Source: Arcicella sp034931005
GTDB lineage: Bacteria > Bacteroidota > Bacteroidia > Cytophagales > Spirosomataceae
Length of the DNA stretch: 64,000 nucleotides
Direction: 5' to 3'
Assembly (NCBI RefSeq): GCF_034931005.1
Contig: NZ_JAYGIN010000003.1
Location: 58,120 to 122,119 of the forward strand
The notes under the pieces were generated by a model. The model saw nothing but the letters and a program-made list of their open reading frames with translations. It searched no databases and was not told where the DNA came from. The position numbers were made by a program, and so were the translations under genes. Below, in pieces: positions 33,470 to 42,475 of the stretch; within the stretch, counting starts at the first letter, position 1; each line of letters opens with the position of its first letter.

Positions 33470-35289
33470 TGAATAGGTTTTAGTAGATAATTCATGAACC
33501 CTTTTAGTTTTATAAGTCCTTCACTTTCAAAGAGTTCATTAAAAGTGAAGTCTGTTTCATTTCCGTCTGAATTTTTGTATTTGAAAATACTATCGGCTGA
33601 TTGGTGTTCGTCTTTGAAAATCTCTGACCATAAATAGAACATTACTTTGTTTTGGAATTGGGATAAGGAAATGGTATTGTCATCATCAACAGACACAAAA
33701 TAAACACCTATCTTTTTATCTTCTGATTTGGTAATTTCCTTGATTTTTTCGTTTACATTTTCAATAAATGAACGCCAAGAATATTGCGTTTCATCATCAA
33801 AGACAATCTTAATTTCATTGGCTTTTCCATTAAATTCAATCGGTACGTATTGCCAATCCCAACGACGTTTGAAGGCTGCATCCATTGGGAAAAGCGACTG
33901 GTCAGAGGTATTCATTGTGGCGTAAATCAGTAAATTATGTGGTAAAACCAGTTCTTCAGAATTTTCTAAACCCTGCGATGCTAAATAATTAGCCAAATCT
34001 GCATTAGCATCAATAGGATAACATGAATAGCCGTCTGGATTACGGTCAAGGCATTGGAATAAATCCCCGAAGATTTGAGCACAATTACCCCGATTTATTT
34101 CTTCAATTGCCAAGAGGTAATTCTTATCTGGGTTTAGGTACGCCTGCACGTAAGCTTTCGTAAATGCCTGTGGGACAAACTGATAGGTGATTTTGTCGTC
34201 TTTCATCACGGGTTTGTAGCCACCCACGAAGGAATGATAATCTGTATCGGGATGAAAAGTAGTACGGATAACTTTTAAATCGTTTTCATCTGCAAAATTT
34301 TGCATTGCCGTTGATTTTCCCGTACCTGGCGAACCGAAGTAGATTTTTTGTTTTGGGGTTAGGTTGGTTGATGTGGTTGTGGGATTGGGTTTTTCAGAAA
34401 TATTATCTTCAAAAATTGTAATTCTTCGTGGAATTAAATCTAATGTTGTTCCTACTTTTAGTAAATGATTTTCTAATTCTTCTTGTGATAATTTTCCTTC
34501 AAAACCTGCTTTCCCTTCTCTGATATATCTGTGTAAGTCTTTGTTAATAAATGATTTGAATATTCTAAATGGACCAACTGGTTCGTGAAAATCTTTTTCA
34601 ATAACAGTATTTCCATCTACTAATATTTCATAAATTCCTTCTTGTTGAAAATATAATTCATCCCCTCCCTCTTTTCTAATTTTGAATTTTGTTTCTTCTG
34701 TCAGTATGGTTAGGAAATACTTAATTTTATCAAGAATATATTTGTTCTCATTAAAATCTGTCTCACCCGTAATCCAGTTCCAAAGAATGTTTTTTACATT
34801 ATCTGATAATTTATCCTCATCATCTGCTAACACCAAGTGAAGCAAATCAAGATTGGTTGAAAAACTTAGCATTTTTTCATACCTCCCACCTCCTGTACGT
34901 TCTTTTGTTGCTGGATAATCTGCTACAAAATCAATGGTACAAAATTTTAAAAATAACTGTAATGAAACTTGTAAGGCTTCTAATTGAGCTGTAAACAGAG
35001 GATTTTTATTAATTTCTTCTACAATATTTACCTTTTGTGTAGTTGCATTAGTATTAAGATTTTGGAGAGTAAAAAAGCGTGCGACTTTATTTTTAATATC
35101 ATCTTTTATTTTAGTAACTCCCGTAATAGAATTTTCTTGATTATAGGCAATATTTGATTTACGATTATTTACTTCGTACAGTACAAATGAAAGTGCAATT
35201 AATGCTTTCATTTCTGGTAATGAAGATTTTATACCTTGTCTAAGATTAAGGTCTTCTCTATATTTTGTTGCATTAGGGTAAAGTTTCAT
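33466..35289 (-). CDS. McrB-like AAA+ GTPase restriction subunit
   Basis: A 607-residue AAA+ protein of the McrB family. Residues 1-310 form an N-terminal region of unknown fold that would carry DNA recognition. The motor has Walker A GSPGTGKST (about 316-324), Walker B LLAIEEINRG (about 395-404) and the McrB-type MNTSDQSLFPMD sensor (about 458), with the arginine-rich AFKRRWDW. McrB proteins hydrolyse GTP and drive DNA translocation before McrC cleavage. It overlaps the C5-methyltransferase gene by 4 nt upstream and the McrC-like gene by 4 nt downstream, as expected in a tightly coupled operon. Confidence 0.9.
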   Translation of the reverse strand: MKLYPNATKYREDLNLRQGIKSSLPEMKALIALSFVLYEVNNRKSNIAYNQENSITGVTKIKDDIKNKVARFFTLQNLNTNATTQKVNIVEEINKNPLFTAQLEALQVSLQLFLKFCTIDFVADYPATKERTGGGRYEKMLSFSTNLDLLHLVLADDEDKLSDNVKNILWNWITGETDFNENKYILDKIKYFLTILTEETKFKIRKEGGDELYFQQEGIYEILVDGNTVIEKDFHEPVGPFRIFKSFINKDLHRYIREGKAGFEGKLSQEELENHLLKVGTTLDLIPRRITIFEDNISEKPNPTTTSTNLTPKQKIYFGSPGTGKSTAMQNFADENDLKVIRTTFHPDTDYHSFVGGYKPVMKDDKITYQFVPQAFTKAYVQAYLNPDKNYLLAIEEINRGNCAQIFGDLFQCLDRNPDGYSCYPIDANADLANYLASQGLENSEELVLPHNLLIYATMNTSDQSLFPMDAAFKRRWDWQYVPIEFNGKANEIKIVFDDETQYSWRSFIENVNEKIKEITKSEDKKIGVYFVSVDDDNTISLSQFQNKVMFYLWSEIFKDEHQSADSIFKYKNSDGNETDFTFNELFESEGLIKLKGFMNYLLKPIQ

Positions 35290-36341
35290 TTCGATTGTTT
35301 TAATATTGTTGAAATCCTATTTGCTATTTCGAAAGCCATTAATGGAGGCACAGCGTTACCTACCTGTTTCATTTGAGACGATTTATTACCTGTGAAAATA
35401 AAATTATCATCGAAAGATTGTATTCTTGCTGCTTCTCTTACAGTTAAGCATCTATTTAGAATCGGGTGAGTGAATAAACCAGAAGAAGGAGTATCAAATC
35501 TTGTAGTAATTGTAGCTGCTGGTTCATCTTCTTTCAATCTTGACCAAGTACCGCTATAAATTGATTTTGTACGATGTTCTTGTGGTAAAACTTCTTTTCC
35601 CATACCTTTTGGGATTAAAGAAAGACGTTCTAATGCAATTTTTGAGTGTTTTGTTGCAAAGTGGTTATAAATTCCCTTAGACTTATTCCGCATCAGTTTT
35701 TGATAATCTGACTGCGGTTTTCCGTCATATTCATAGAAATCTTTACCTTCACCTGATTGAATAAAAGGCAAATCATAAATAGCATCTTTTACAGATGTTC
35801 TTTTGTCATTTGTCAAAGGTAGTTCTATATCAAGTTTGCCAAATTGTCCTAAAAAAAAAGCTCTTTTGCGTTGTTGAGGAACACCAAAATTGACAGAATT
35901 TAAAACCTTATTTGTTACTTCGTATCCTAAATTATTAAACTCTTCTATTATTTGATTCTTGAAAAAACCATCAGAAGTTGTGGTAATATTTGGTACATTT
36001 TCAAGTAAGAAAAATCTTGGACGAGCTAATTTAACAACTTCAATAAAATATTTAAACATGAAATTCCTGTCATCGTCAATATTCATTCTTTTTCCCTTTT
36101 GAGAAAATCCCTGACAAGGAGGACCACCGATAACTACATCTGCTTGTTCTAAATAAGGTAGCCAATCAGCTATATTTACGTCTCTAATATCTTCTGTTAT
36201 TACTTTTGTATTTCTATGATTAAATTTATAGGCTTCTGCTATTTCTTTATCATATTCATTGGCAAGTATTATTTCAAATCCTGCTTTAATAAAACCTTGC
36301 GATAATCCTCCGACTCCAGCAAACAAATCAATTACTTTCAT
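35286..36341 (-). CDS. DNA (cytosine-5) methyltransferase of the McrBC-type operon
   Basis: A 351-residue C5-cytosine methyltransferase. Conserved motifs are in order: motif I IDLFAGVGGLSQGF, motif IV GGPPCQGFSQKG with catalytic Cys76, motif VI ENVPN (114-118), motif VIII FGVPQQRKRAFFLG, and motifs IX-X with RECAARIQSFD-like VREAARIQSF and GNAVPP. A short target-recognition region lies between VIII and IX (about 190-280). It uses SAM to protect the host site from the downstream McrB/McrC-like complex. The stop overlaps the McrB-like gene start, and its start abuts the amino-methyltransferase gene stop. The recognition sequence is not predictable. Confidence 0.94.
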   Translation of the reverse strand: MKVIDLFAGVGGLSQGFIKAGFEIILANEYDKEIAEAYKFNHRNTKVITEDIRDVNIADWLPYLEQADVVIGGPPCQGFSQKGKRMNIDDDRNFMFKYFIEVVKLARPRFFLLENVPNITTTSDGFFKNQIIEEFNNLGYEVTNKVLNSVNFGVPQQRKRAFFLGQFGKLDIELPLTNDKRTSVKDAIYDLPFIQSGEGKDFYEYDGKPQSDYQKLMRNKSKGIYNHFATKHSKIALERLSLIPKGMGKEVLPQEHRTKSIYSGTWSRLKEDEPAATITTRFDTPSSGLFTHPILNRCLTVREAARIQSFDDNFIFTGNKSSQMKQVGNAVPPLMAFEIANRISTILKQSK

Positions 36342-37225
36342 TATAACTTATGCGAGTTTAATATTCTACTTTTAGCAATTTCATAGTATTTTTCTTCTAA
36401 ATCAATACCAATGAAATTACGCTCCAATAATTCACAACTTACTCCTGTTGAACCACTTCCCATAAAAGGGTCAATAATTACATCTCCTTTATTGGATAAA
36501 ATATTGACAAAATGATTAATAAGTTTTACGGGTTTTTGAGTGGGATGCTTTCCCATTTTTTTTTCTCCCGCAGGTGTAATAGACGACTGCACGTAATCAT
36601 GAATTACTTTCCCATTGTTATTAAATGTTCCAGTAGTGCCTTCATTTATAAAATATAGCCAACATTCCGTTGAATTAACAAAGTGTAAATTCATGTTTCG
36701 TGGCATTGGATTCGTCTTATGCCAAACACCAACTGTTTTATAATAGAATTTATATTTTTGAGCTAATTGTATAATTGATTCAACTTTAATCAAAGACATG
36801 AACATAAGCATTGAACCTTTTTTCTTTAAAACTCTATTACTTTCAGAAAAAAAATCTTCCATACTTTTATACCATTCATCATAAGGTAAATCATCCCAAC
36901 CTGAATACGCAAAGTGATTGTCTCTCATTTTTACAAGATTAGTATTTCTATCGTGCATAAATTCTCCAAGATTATAAGGAGGGTCTGTAATCATTAAATC
37001 CACAGAGTTTGTTTCAACTGCTTTCATTAAAGAAACACAATCACCATTTCCTAATTTGCAGTATTTTCCAACATTTTCAAATTCTTTAATCTGATTTTCT
37101 TTTGGTAATACTTTAACAATCGGTAATTTCTTTTGGAGAGACAAATTATATTCAGGAAACACAGCTAATTGTGGTTCTTCTAATACATCAGAATCAACAT
37201 TCATTAAATAACTCATATTTTCCAT
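36341..37225 (-). CDS. Site-specific DNA N-methyltransferase (N6-adenine or N4-cytosine), beta class order
   Basis: A 294-residue amino-methyltransferase. The catalytic DPPYNLG motif lies near residues 81-87 and the SAM-binding DPFMGSGSTGVSC near 255-267, so the order (catalytic before SAM) is the beta class. DPPY is found in both N6-adenine and N4-cytosine enzymes, so the modified base is not certain. The conserved HPTQKPVKLINHF segment precedes the SAM motif. It shares base 36341 with the C5-methyltransferase gene and lies 4 nt below the XRE regulator gene. Presence of two methyltransferases of different chemistry in one restriction operon suggests that the two strands or overlapping targets are protected differently. 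Confidence 0.93.
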   Translation of the reverse strand: MENMSYLMNVDSDVLEEPQLAVFPEYNLSLQKKLPIVKVLPKENQIKEFENVGKYCKLGNGDCVSLMKAVETNSVDLMITDPPYNLGEFMHDRNTNLVKMRDNHFAYSGWDDLPYDEWYKSMEDFFSESNRVLKKKGSMLMFMSLIKVESIIQLAQKYKFYYKTVGVWHKTNPMPRNMNLHFVNSTECWLYFINEGTTGTFNNNGKVIHDYVQSSITPAGEKKMGKHPTQKPVKLINHFVNILSNKGDVIIDPFMGSGSTGVSCELLERNFIGIDLEEKYYEIAKSRILNSHKL

Positions 37226-37228
37226 AAT

Positions 37229-37567
37229 TTAAAACTCCAAAACCCCTTGTACAGTGTTTTTAGAGCGAATGTATTTGATTTTTTCTTCGGCAACTCTAAG
37301 CACTTGCTCAGAGATGGGTTCTTGAGCTAATTGATACGCCACACGGTCGGAGAGGAATGCTAAACGTAATTCTTCAGTGTTCAACCCGAAGAGTTCCGCT
37401 AATTTTTCGATGTGTTCACGGTTCGGATGACGGAGATTTTTCTCCATCTTCGAGAGTGTGCTGGTATCCACATCCAAAACCGCCGCTACTTTTCGCAAAG
37501 GCAGGTTTTTCTCCTCACGGCAATGTCGTATCAATTCCCCAAAAGTTTCATGCTGTATTATTTGCAT
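37229..37567 (-). CDS. XRE-family regulator of the restriction-modification operon
   Basis: A 112-residue DNA-binding protein with an N-terminal Cro/C1 helix-turn-helix (FGELIRHCREEKNLPLRKVA, DVDTSTLSKMEKNLRHPN). A short C-terminal helical tail (VLRVAEEKIKYIRSK) may mediate dimerisation. It is the first gene of the operon, with a full promoter consensus about 40 nt upstream. By analogy with controller (C) proteins of restriction-modification systems it probably tunes the timing of methyltransferase and nuclease expression; this is inference. Confidence 0.85.
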   Translation of the reverse strand: MQIIQHETFGELIRHCREEKNLPLRKVAAVLDVDTSTLSKMEKNLRHPNREHIEKLAELFGLNTEELRLAFLSDRVAYQLAQEPISEQVLRVAEEKIKYIRSKNTVQGVLEF

Positions 37568-37607
37568 TGTTGGAGTGTTTGGAAATATTATTTTGGACTA
37601 ATTTTGT

Positions 37608-37639
37608 CAAAAATAAATAAAGGTATATTCACACGCAAA
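37608..37639 (-). promoter_or_regulatory. Promoter of the restriction-modification operon
   Basis: On the minus strand the -33 TTTG (37636-37639) and -7 TATTTTTG (37608-37615) are exactly 20 nt apart, a full Bacteroidota consensus match. The ATG at 37567 is about 35 nt downstream of the predicted start. Confidence 0.75.
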
Positions 37640-37680
37640 TTTTTGAGCAAATATTTAGATTTTGGGGATATAACCCACAC

Positions 37681-37712
37681 AAAAAAAGGCTTAGACAATC
37701 TGTCTAAGCCTT
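37681..37712 (-). terminator. Terminator of the ACP-like gene
   Basis: AAGGCTTAGACA (37686-37697) pairs perfectly with TGTCTAAGCCTT (37701-37712), loop ATC. On the minus strand it is followed by a T-run. Confidence 0.82.
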
Positions 37713-37738
37713 GAACCCTCTACCACTAAAATGTATTC

Positions 37739-37987
37739 TTATGCTTCTACGGCTATCAAATTGGCTTCTATCAATTCTGATAGTTGTCTGATAGTTTGAA
37801 CTTTATCTATTTCGTTGTCTGGCAAAGTGATGCCATAGGTATTTTCTAAATAAACTACTACCTCTAAAAATTCCAATGAGTTCATTCCCAAGTCTGCGTA
37901 GAAACGTTTTTGGGGTGCGATTAATCTCGGATTAATATAAAAATTCCGTGATAAAAATTGAGTCAAAGTGCTTGTATTGAATTTCAT
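37739..37987 (-). CDS. Acyl carrier protein-like protein
   Basis: An 82-residue four-helix acyl carrier protein homologue. The phosphopantetheine site is expected in LGMNSLEFLEVVVYLE; the usual D-S-L triad reads N-S-L here (Ser near residue 36), a conservative departure. Helix 3 region ITLPDNEIDKVQTIRQLSELI is ACP-like. It would carry acyl groups on a 4'-phosphopantetheine arm in fatty acid, lipid or secondary metabolite synthesis if modified. No synthase or transferase gene is adjacent; the RND efflux operon lies upstream on the same strand, ending 170 nt away. A specialised ACP is more likely than the housekeeping AcpP, which has DSL. Confidence 0.82.
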   Translation of the reverse strand: MKFNTSTLTQFLSRNFYINPRLIAPQKRFYADLGMNSLEFLEVVVYLENTYGITLPDNEIDKVQTIRQLSELIEANLIAVEA

Positions 37988-38157
37988 TGTGCTGAGGAGT
38001 TTAATGTTTTTGACGATATTTCTTTATTAAACGAGTATTATTAAAATTTAGTGCCATTAAAACGGTAATTTTTTACTGCAATGAATAAATATGCCTCAAA
38101 CAGATATTAGAAAACGAAAATTAAGAATATTTAACTTTTCTAAGATTCAGTTAATTC

Positions 38158-41100
38158 CTAATGCCTGTTTATTGTTGGGGGCAAAAGTTTATACATTACG
38201 GGTGTAACCAATCTGGCTAACAAAGTTGAACTGGTTATACCGCCAATTAACACAATGGCTAAGGGCGAATACAAATCTGAGTATTCTATTACCAAAGGAA
38301 TTAATCCTCCGATGGCTGTAAATGAAGTTAACAAAATTGGAACGAAACGAATTTCTCCTGCTTGATGGATGGCTTCGTCGAGTTCCATGCCTTCTTCACG
38401 TAATTGATTGGTAAAATCTACGAGTAGGAGGGAGTTTTTAATCTCTATTCCTATCAGTGCAATAAAACCGATGACTGAGGTAAAGCCAAGTGTTTCGCCT
38501 GCAATGAGGAGTCCTAAAATTGCTCCAACAATTCCCAAAGGAATCACAGAAAGTACGATGAGGGTCGATTTGAAATTGCCAAACTCAAGAATCAAAATGG
38601 CTATCATACCGAAGACAGTTATCAAGATGATTACCCCTATGCCTCCAAAAGATTTTTCTGCATTTTCTGCTTCGCCCGCTACTTTGTACGAAAATCCCTT
38701 CGGAAATTTAAACGCATTTAACTTTTTAATGACTTCTTGATTGACTTGTGAGGTATTGAAACCCGATTTCAAGAAAGCCGCAACGGTTACATATCGTTCT
38801 TTATTGTAATGTCTGATTTGGGTAGGCGAGGTTTCAAACTTAATTTCAACCAATTGTTTTAACGGAATTGCCGTTCCCAAAACATTATTGACGTACAAAT
38901 TAGAAAATACACTAAAATCTTGTTTTATATTGCTTCGTGGTATTGAAACATTTATATTATAATCATCGGTTTGTCCATCTTCTCTGAAAGTTCCTACATT
39001 TAAACCCGCAATTCCCAAACGAACCATACGGTCAATATCAGAAGTATTTACGCCTAAAAGACCTGCTTTTTCTTTGTTGACAATTACTCTAAAATCGGTT
39101 GGTTGTACTTTGAGTGGGTTATCAATGTAAATTGTACCAGTTTGGTTCGCTAATATTTTTTCAATTTGTCCTGCCACAATTCTTAAACTATCCAGATTAT
39201 CCCCGAAGATTCTGTATGCTAAAGGGGCTTCTAATGGAGGACCTTGTTCAAAGTCTTTTACCTCGATTTTAGCATTTGGATAATTGAGCAATCTCCCCCT
39301 GAGTTGGTCGATAATATCCTTTTTCTCTTGTGTTTCCATGTCTTCCAAGAGAACAAATAGTTGAGCAAAATTTTCAGTCTCAGGAGCTCCAATTACGTTG
39401 TAATAAACTCGTGGATTACTTCTTCCGATATTTGACGCAATGTTTTTGATTTCGGGTACTTTCTTTAATTCTTCTTCTGCAAAACGGACAACTTTATCGG
39501 TTGTTTGCAAATTTGTTCCTACGGGCGTACTGATGTTCACAAGAAACATTGGTTTTTCGGAAGTAGGGAAAAGTGAGAATCCTAAAAAGAGTTTTGCGAT
39601 AAACATTACGCCGAAAAATACGCCCAAAGCTACTGTTAAAGTTGTTTTTGGATGTTTTAAGCACCAGTCCATTAAACGTCCATAAGTGGCTGAAATTAGT
39701 TTTTTCAAAGCTCTTAAAATAAAATTCCCTTCTGGATTTTCATGGTTTTTTAAGATAACACTTGATAAAAATGGAACGATGGTCAATGCCACAACCATTG
39801 AAGCCAAAACCGTAACGCTTACTGCCATTGGCAAACTTCTAATGAATTTTCCTGCGGCTTCGGGTAAATTGGCAACGGGCAAAAAGGCAAAAATCAAAAG
39901 TACAGTACAACCAATTACCGCCAAACTGATTTGTTTAGTAGCATCAATCGCAGCTTGTTTGCGTGGTATGCCCATGCGTAGGAAACGCTCAATGTTTTCC
40001 ACAACTACAATGGAGTCATCTACTAAAATTCCTAATGCCACAATCATTCCTACGATTGAAAGTTGATTAATGGTAAAGCCTAAAATGTATAAAAGTGAAA
40101 GTCCGATGGCTAATGAAAGCGGTATGGAAATCATCACTACCAAACTTGCTCGTGAACCCAATGGTAGTAACGTAATGAGAACCAGCAAGATAGCAATTCC
40201 GAAATCTTTAGCAAAACGAGCTAAACGCTTTTGAACGGATTCGGCTTGGTCAAAAACTTTTACCAAATCCACAGATGGAGGAAGTGTCTTTTTGAATTCT
40301 TCAACCACAGGGTCGGCTTGTGACCGAACTTTGATGATATTTTGCCCAAATTTCTGACAAGCCGTTACAAATACGCTTCGATGTCCGTTCAAACGGGTTT
40401 TGTGCGTTTCGTCTTCGTAGTCGTATTTTACTTCTGCAATGTCTTTCAGATTGACAATTTTTGTACCGTTGGTAAAAACAATTGTATTTTTGATTTCATC
40501 AAGATTTTTATAATTACCAGAAGTTTTGACGTTAAATTTTTTGGTAGCAAGATTGACCGAACCGCCTGGAATATTGACACTTTCGGACTGAATTGCTCCC
40601 AAAACTCGATTTAGCGGAATTTTATCTTGGGCTAATTTGTCTAAATTGAGTTCTACCGAAATTTTACGTTTAGGAAATCCCCATGATTTGATATTTTTCA
40701 GAGCAGGTACTTTTTCTAAACGATTTTCTAAATCATCGGCGTATTTTTCTAATTTATTGTACGGTAAATTTTCCGAAACTAAAGCAAATTGATAAATATT
40801 TACGCCATCGGGTTGGTAGCGTTCGATACGAATATCCAGAATGTCAGCGGGTAATTCCTTCCGCACGGCGTTCATTTCACGCACAATTTCCTGATATTTT
40901 TCCTCTGGGTCAGACGAAAAATCATACTCAACTTGGAAGACTGCCGCACCGTCCACGATGGTACTTCTCACCCTGTCCATGTTGTCTAATTCATTGAGCC
41001 TTTTCTCAACAACATCCGCCACGAGTTCTTCTACGTCTTTGGGTGAGGCACCTGGATAAATGACGGTAACGCCAAATTGGGGCGAAGCAAATTCGGGGTC

Positions 41101-41208
41101 TTCGCCACGTGGCATATTAAACAAGGAGAAAATACCAATAGATAATATGCCCAAAAACACGACGAGCGTGAATTGATAGTTTTTTACTGAGAATTCAGAG
41201 ATTTTCAT
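38158..41208 (-). CDS. RND efflux transporter permease, AcrB/HAE1-like
   Basis: The inner membrane pump of a tripartite efflux system, 1016 residues from the ATG at 41208; a TTG six codons upstream is less likely. It has the RND layout: TM1 (FTLVVFLGILSIGIFSLF), a large periplasmic porter loop, the TM2-6 block with GILVDDSIVVVENIER (the proton-relay Asp pair in TM4), a second porter loop and TM7-12. It follows the adaptor gene by 21 nt on the same strand. Family members use proton motive force to expel drugs, dyes or lipids. The TetR operator upstream of the tolC-type gene suggests induction by a small molecule. Substrate is unknown. Confidence 0.93.
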   Translation of the reverse strand: MKISEFSVKNYQFTLVVFLGILSIGIFSLFNMPRGEDPEFASPQFGVTVIYPGASPKDVEELVADVVEKRLNELDNMDRVRSTIVDGAAVFQVEYDFSSDPEEKYQEIVREMNAVRKELPADILDIRIERYQPDGVNIYQFALVSENLPYNKLEKYADDLENRLEKVPALKNIKSWGFPKRKISVELNLDKLAQDKIPLNRVLGAIQSESVNIPGGSVNLATKKFNVKTSGNYKNLDEIKNTIVFTNGTKIVNLKDIAEVKYDYEDETHKTRLNGHRSVFVTACQKFGQNIIKVRSQADPVVEEFKKTLPPSVDLVKVFDQAESVQKRLARFAKDFGIAILLVLITLLPLGSRASLVVMISIPLSLAIGLSLLYILGFTINQLSIVGMIVALGILVDDSIVVVENIERFLRMGIPRKQAAIDATKQISLAVIGCTVLLIFAFLPVANLPEAAGKFIRSLPMAVSVTVLASMVVALTIVPFLSSVILKNHENPEGNFILRALKKLISATYGRLMDWCLKHPKTTLTVALGVFFGVMFIAKLFLGFSLFPTSEKPMFLVNISTPVGTNLQTTDKVVRFAEEELKKVPEIKNIASNIGRSNPRVYYNVIGAPETENFAQLFVLLEDMETQEKKDIIDQLRGRLLNYPNAKIEVKDFEQGPPLEAPLAYRIFGDNLDSLRIVAGQIEKILANQTGTIYIDNPLKVQPTDFRVIVNKEKAGLLGVNTSDIDRMVRLGIAGLNVGTFREDGQTDDYNINVSIPRSNIKQDFSVFSNLYVNNVLGTAIPLKQLVEIKFETSPTQIRHYNKERYVTVAAFLKSGFNTSQVNQEVIKKLNAFKFPKGFSYKVAGEAENAEKSFGGIGVIILITVFGMIAILILEFGNFKSTLIVLSVIPLGIVGAILGLLIAGETLGFTSVIGFIALIGIEIKNSLLLVDFTNQLREEGMELDEAIHQAGEIRFVPILLTSFTAIGGLIPLVIEYSDLYSPLAIVLIGGITSSTLLARLVTPVMYKLLPPTINRH

Positions 41209-41229
41209 AATGATTTTTGAAAACAATTT

Positions 41230-42270
41230 TTATTTTACCACCTTCACTTTGCTACCTTCAACCAAATACGCTGAACCATCTGTTATTATTTGTGAAACTC
41301 CTGATAATCCACTCATAATGAAGGCTTTGGTGTTATCTACACCAGCTAATTGAACGATTAGTTTTCGGGCTTTCCCATTTTCAACAACATATACAGAGGC
41401 TTCGTCTCCATTACCTTCCACGAGGGCTTCAATCGGAATTGTTGTATGTTTTTGAATAACTGAGGGCATAATTTGAGCATTACCGAAAAGACCAGTTGCC
41501 ATTTTTTTGCCTTGTGTATTCAATTTCAATTCAGCTTGATACAAACCCGAACTTAGGTCTGCCCCTTGTGAAAGATTGGAGACTGTGGCGGTAAAAATTT
41601 GTTCAGGAAAAGCGTCTAATTTTACGGTGGCACGGTCACCCATACGTAAGCGTGTCCAGTCTTTATCCGCCACACCTACCTTGATAACCCAGTCGTTAGC
41701 ACCCGAAGCATTCATGAAAAATACGGATGTGCCTGGCCCTGCTAATTCGCCTTCATTCATCAATTTCTTGACAATCACGCCATTATTAGAAGCATAAATT
41801 TTGGAATACCCTTGGTTGTAGGAAGCAATCTCAAGCGATTGCTTCGCTACGCTTAGGGCGGTGGTTAGGTTTTGTACTTGCTCTAAAGTGGCTACCGAAT
41901 CACGGTAAAGGTTGGTAACTCGTTTTAAGTCACGTTCTGCTTTTTGCACACTTTCGCTGGCTTGTTGCACCTGAGCGTTGATTTCTGTAAGATTTAAGGT
42001 TGCCAATAATTGACCTTTTTTAACGTTTTGTCCTTCTTTTACAAAGATTTTCTCAATGATTCCACCCGTTTTGAAAGAAAGATGAGCTTCTTGTAATGAC
42101 CCAACTAACCCCGAAGTTTTGATGGCTTCGGTTGAGTTGGCGTGTGATACATCTACCAATTTCACGGCAATGATATCGTCTTCAACTAAAGCTTTTTTGA
42201 CTTCCTTTTTCTTTCCACAACTTGCTAATAGTGAAAGAATTAGGAATAATGGTATGAATATTTTTTTCAT
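41230..42270 (-). CDS. RND efflux periplasmic adaptor (AcrA/HlyD family) lipoprotein
   Basis: A 346-residue membrane fusion protein anchored as a lipoprotein (LLASCGKKK, Cys18). Order: signal, lipoyl-like half-motif (SFKTGGIIEKIFVKEGQNVKKGQLLATL), alpha-helical hairpin (VQQASESVQKAERDLKRV), second lipoyl half (KIYASNNGVIVKKLMNEG), beta-barrel and membrane-proximal domain. It would bridge the RND pump and the TolC-type channel. Gene order on the minus strand is channel, adaptor, pump. A 153-bp inverted-repeat element separates it from the channel gene, so transcription must cross that element if they form one operon. Confidence 0.92.
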   Translation of the reverse strand: MKKIFIPLFLILSLLASCGKKKEVKKALVEDDIIAVKLVDVSHANSTEAIKTSGLVGSLQEAHLSFKTGGIIEKIFVKEGQNVKKGQLLATLNLTEINAQVQQASESVQKAERDLKRVTNLYRDSVATLEQVQNLTTALSVAKQSLEIASYNQGYSKIYASNNGVIVKKLMNEGELAGPGTSVFFMNASGANDWVIKVGVADKDWTRLRMGDRATVKLDAFPEQIFTATVSNLSQGADLSSGLYQAELKLNTQGKKMATGLFGNAQIMPSVIQKHTTIPIEALVEGNGDEASVYVVENGKARKLIVQLAGVDNTKAFIMSGLSGVSQIITDGSAYLVEGSKVKVVK

Positions 42271-42307
42271 GTTTAAAGTATTTTATGATTGAAAAATATT
42301 GGCTATT

Positions 42308-42460
42308 GGCACGCAGATGACGCAGATGCCTGCGGCAACGCAGATTTTCACAGATTTTTAAAAATTGACACTTATTTATTCGATTAAACATTTCATTGAA
42401 TTTTCAGAATAAAAATCTGCGAAAATCTGCGTTACGAAGTATCTGCGTTATCTGCGTGCC
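42308..42460. mobile_element. 153-bp inverted-repeat element inside the efflux operon
   Basis: Terminal inverted repeats of 20 bp (GGCACGCAGATGACGCAGAT at 42308-42327 and its complement at 42441-42460, one mismatch) enclose an AT-rich core with secondary CAGATTTTC/GAAAATCTGC pairs. No open frame and no clear target duplication are seen. It resembles dispersed non-coding repeats common in Bacteroidota. Confidence 0.72.
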
Positions 42461-42475
42461 ATCACGATTGTATAT

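Noticed and set aside
39440..40066. Long plus-strand open frames antisense to the RND permease gene
   Set aside because: They are shadows of a highly conserved gene; the permease frame carries all the family motifs.
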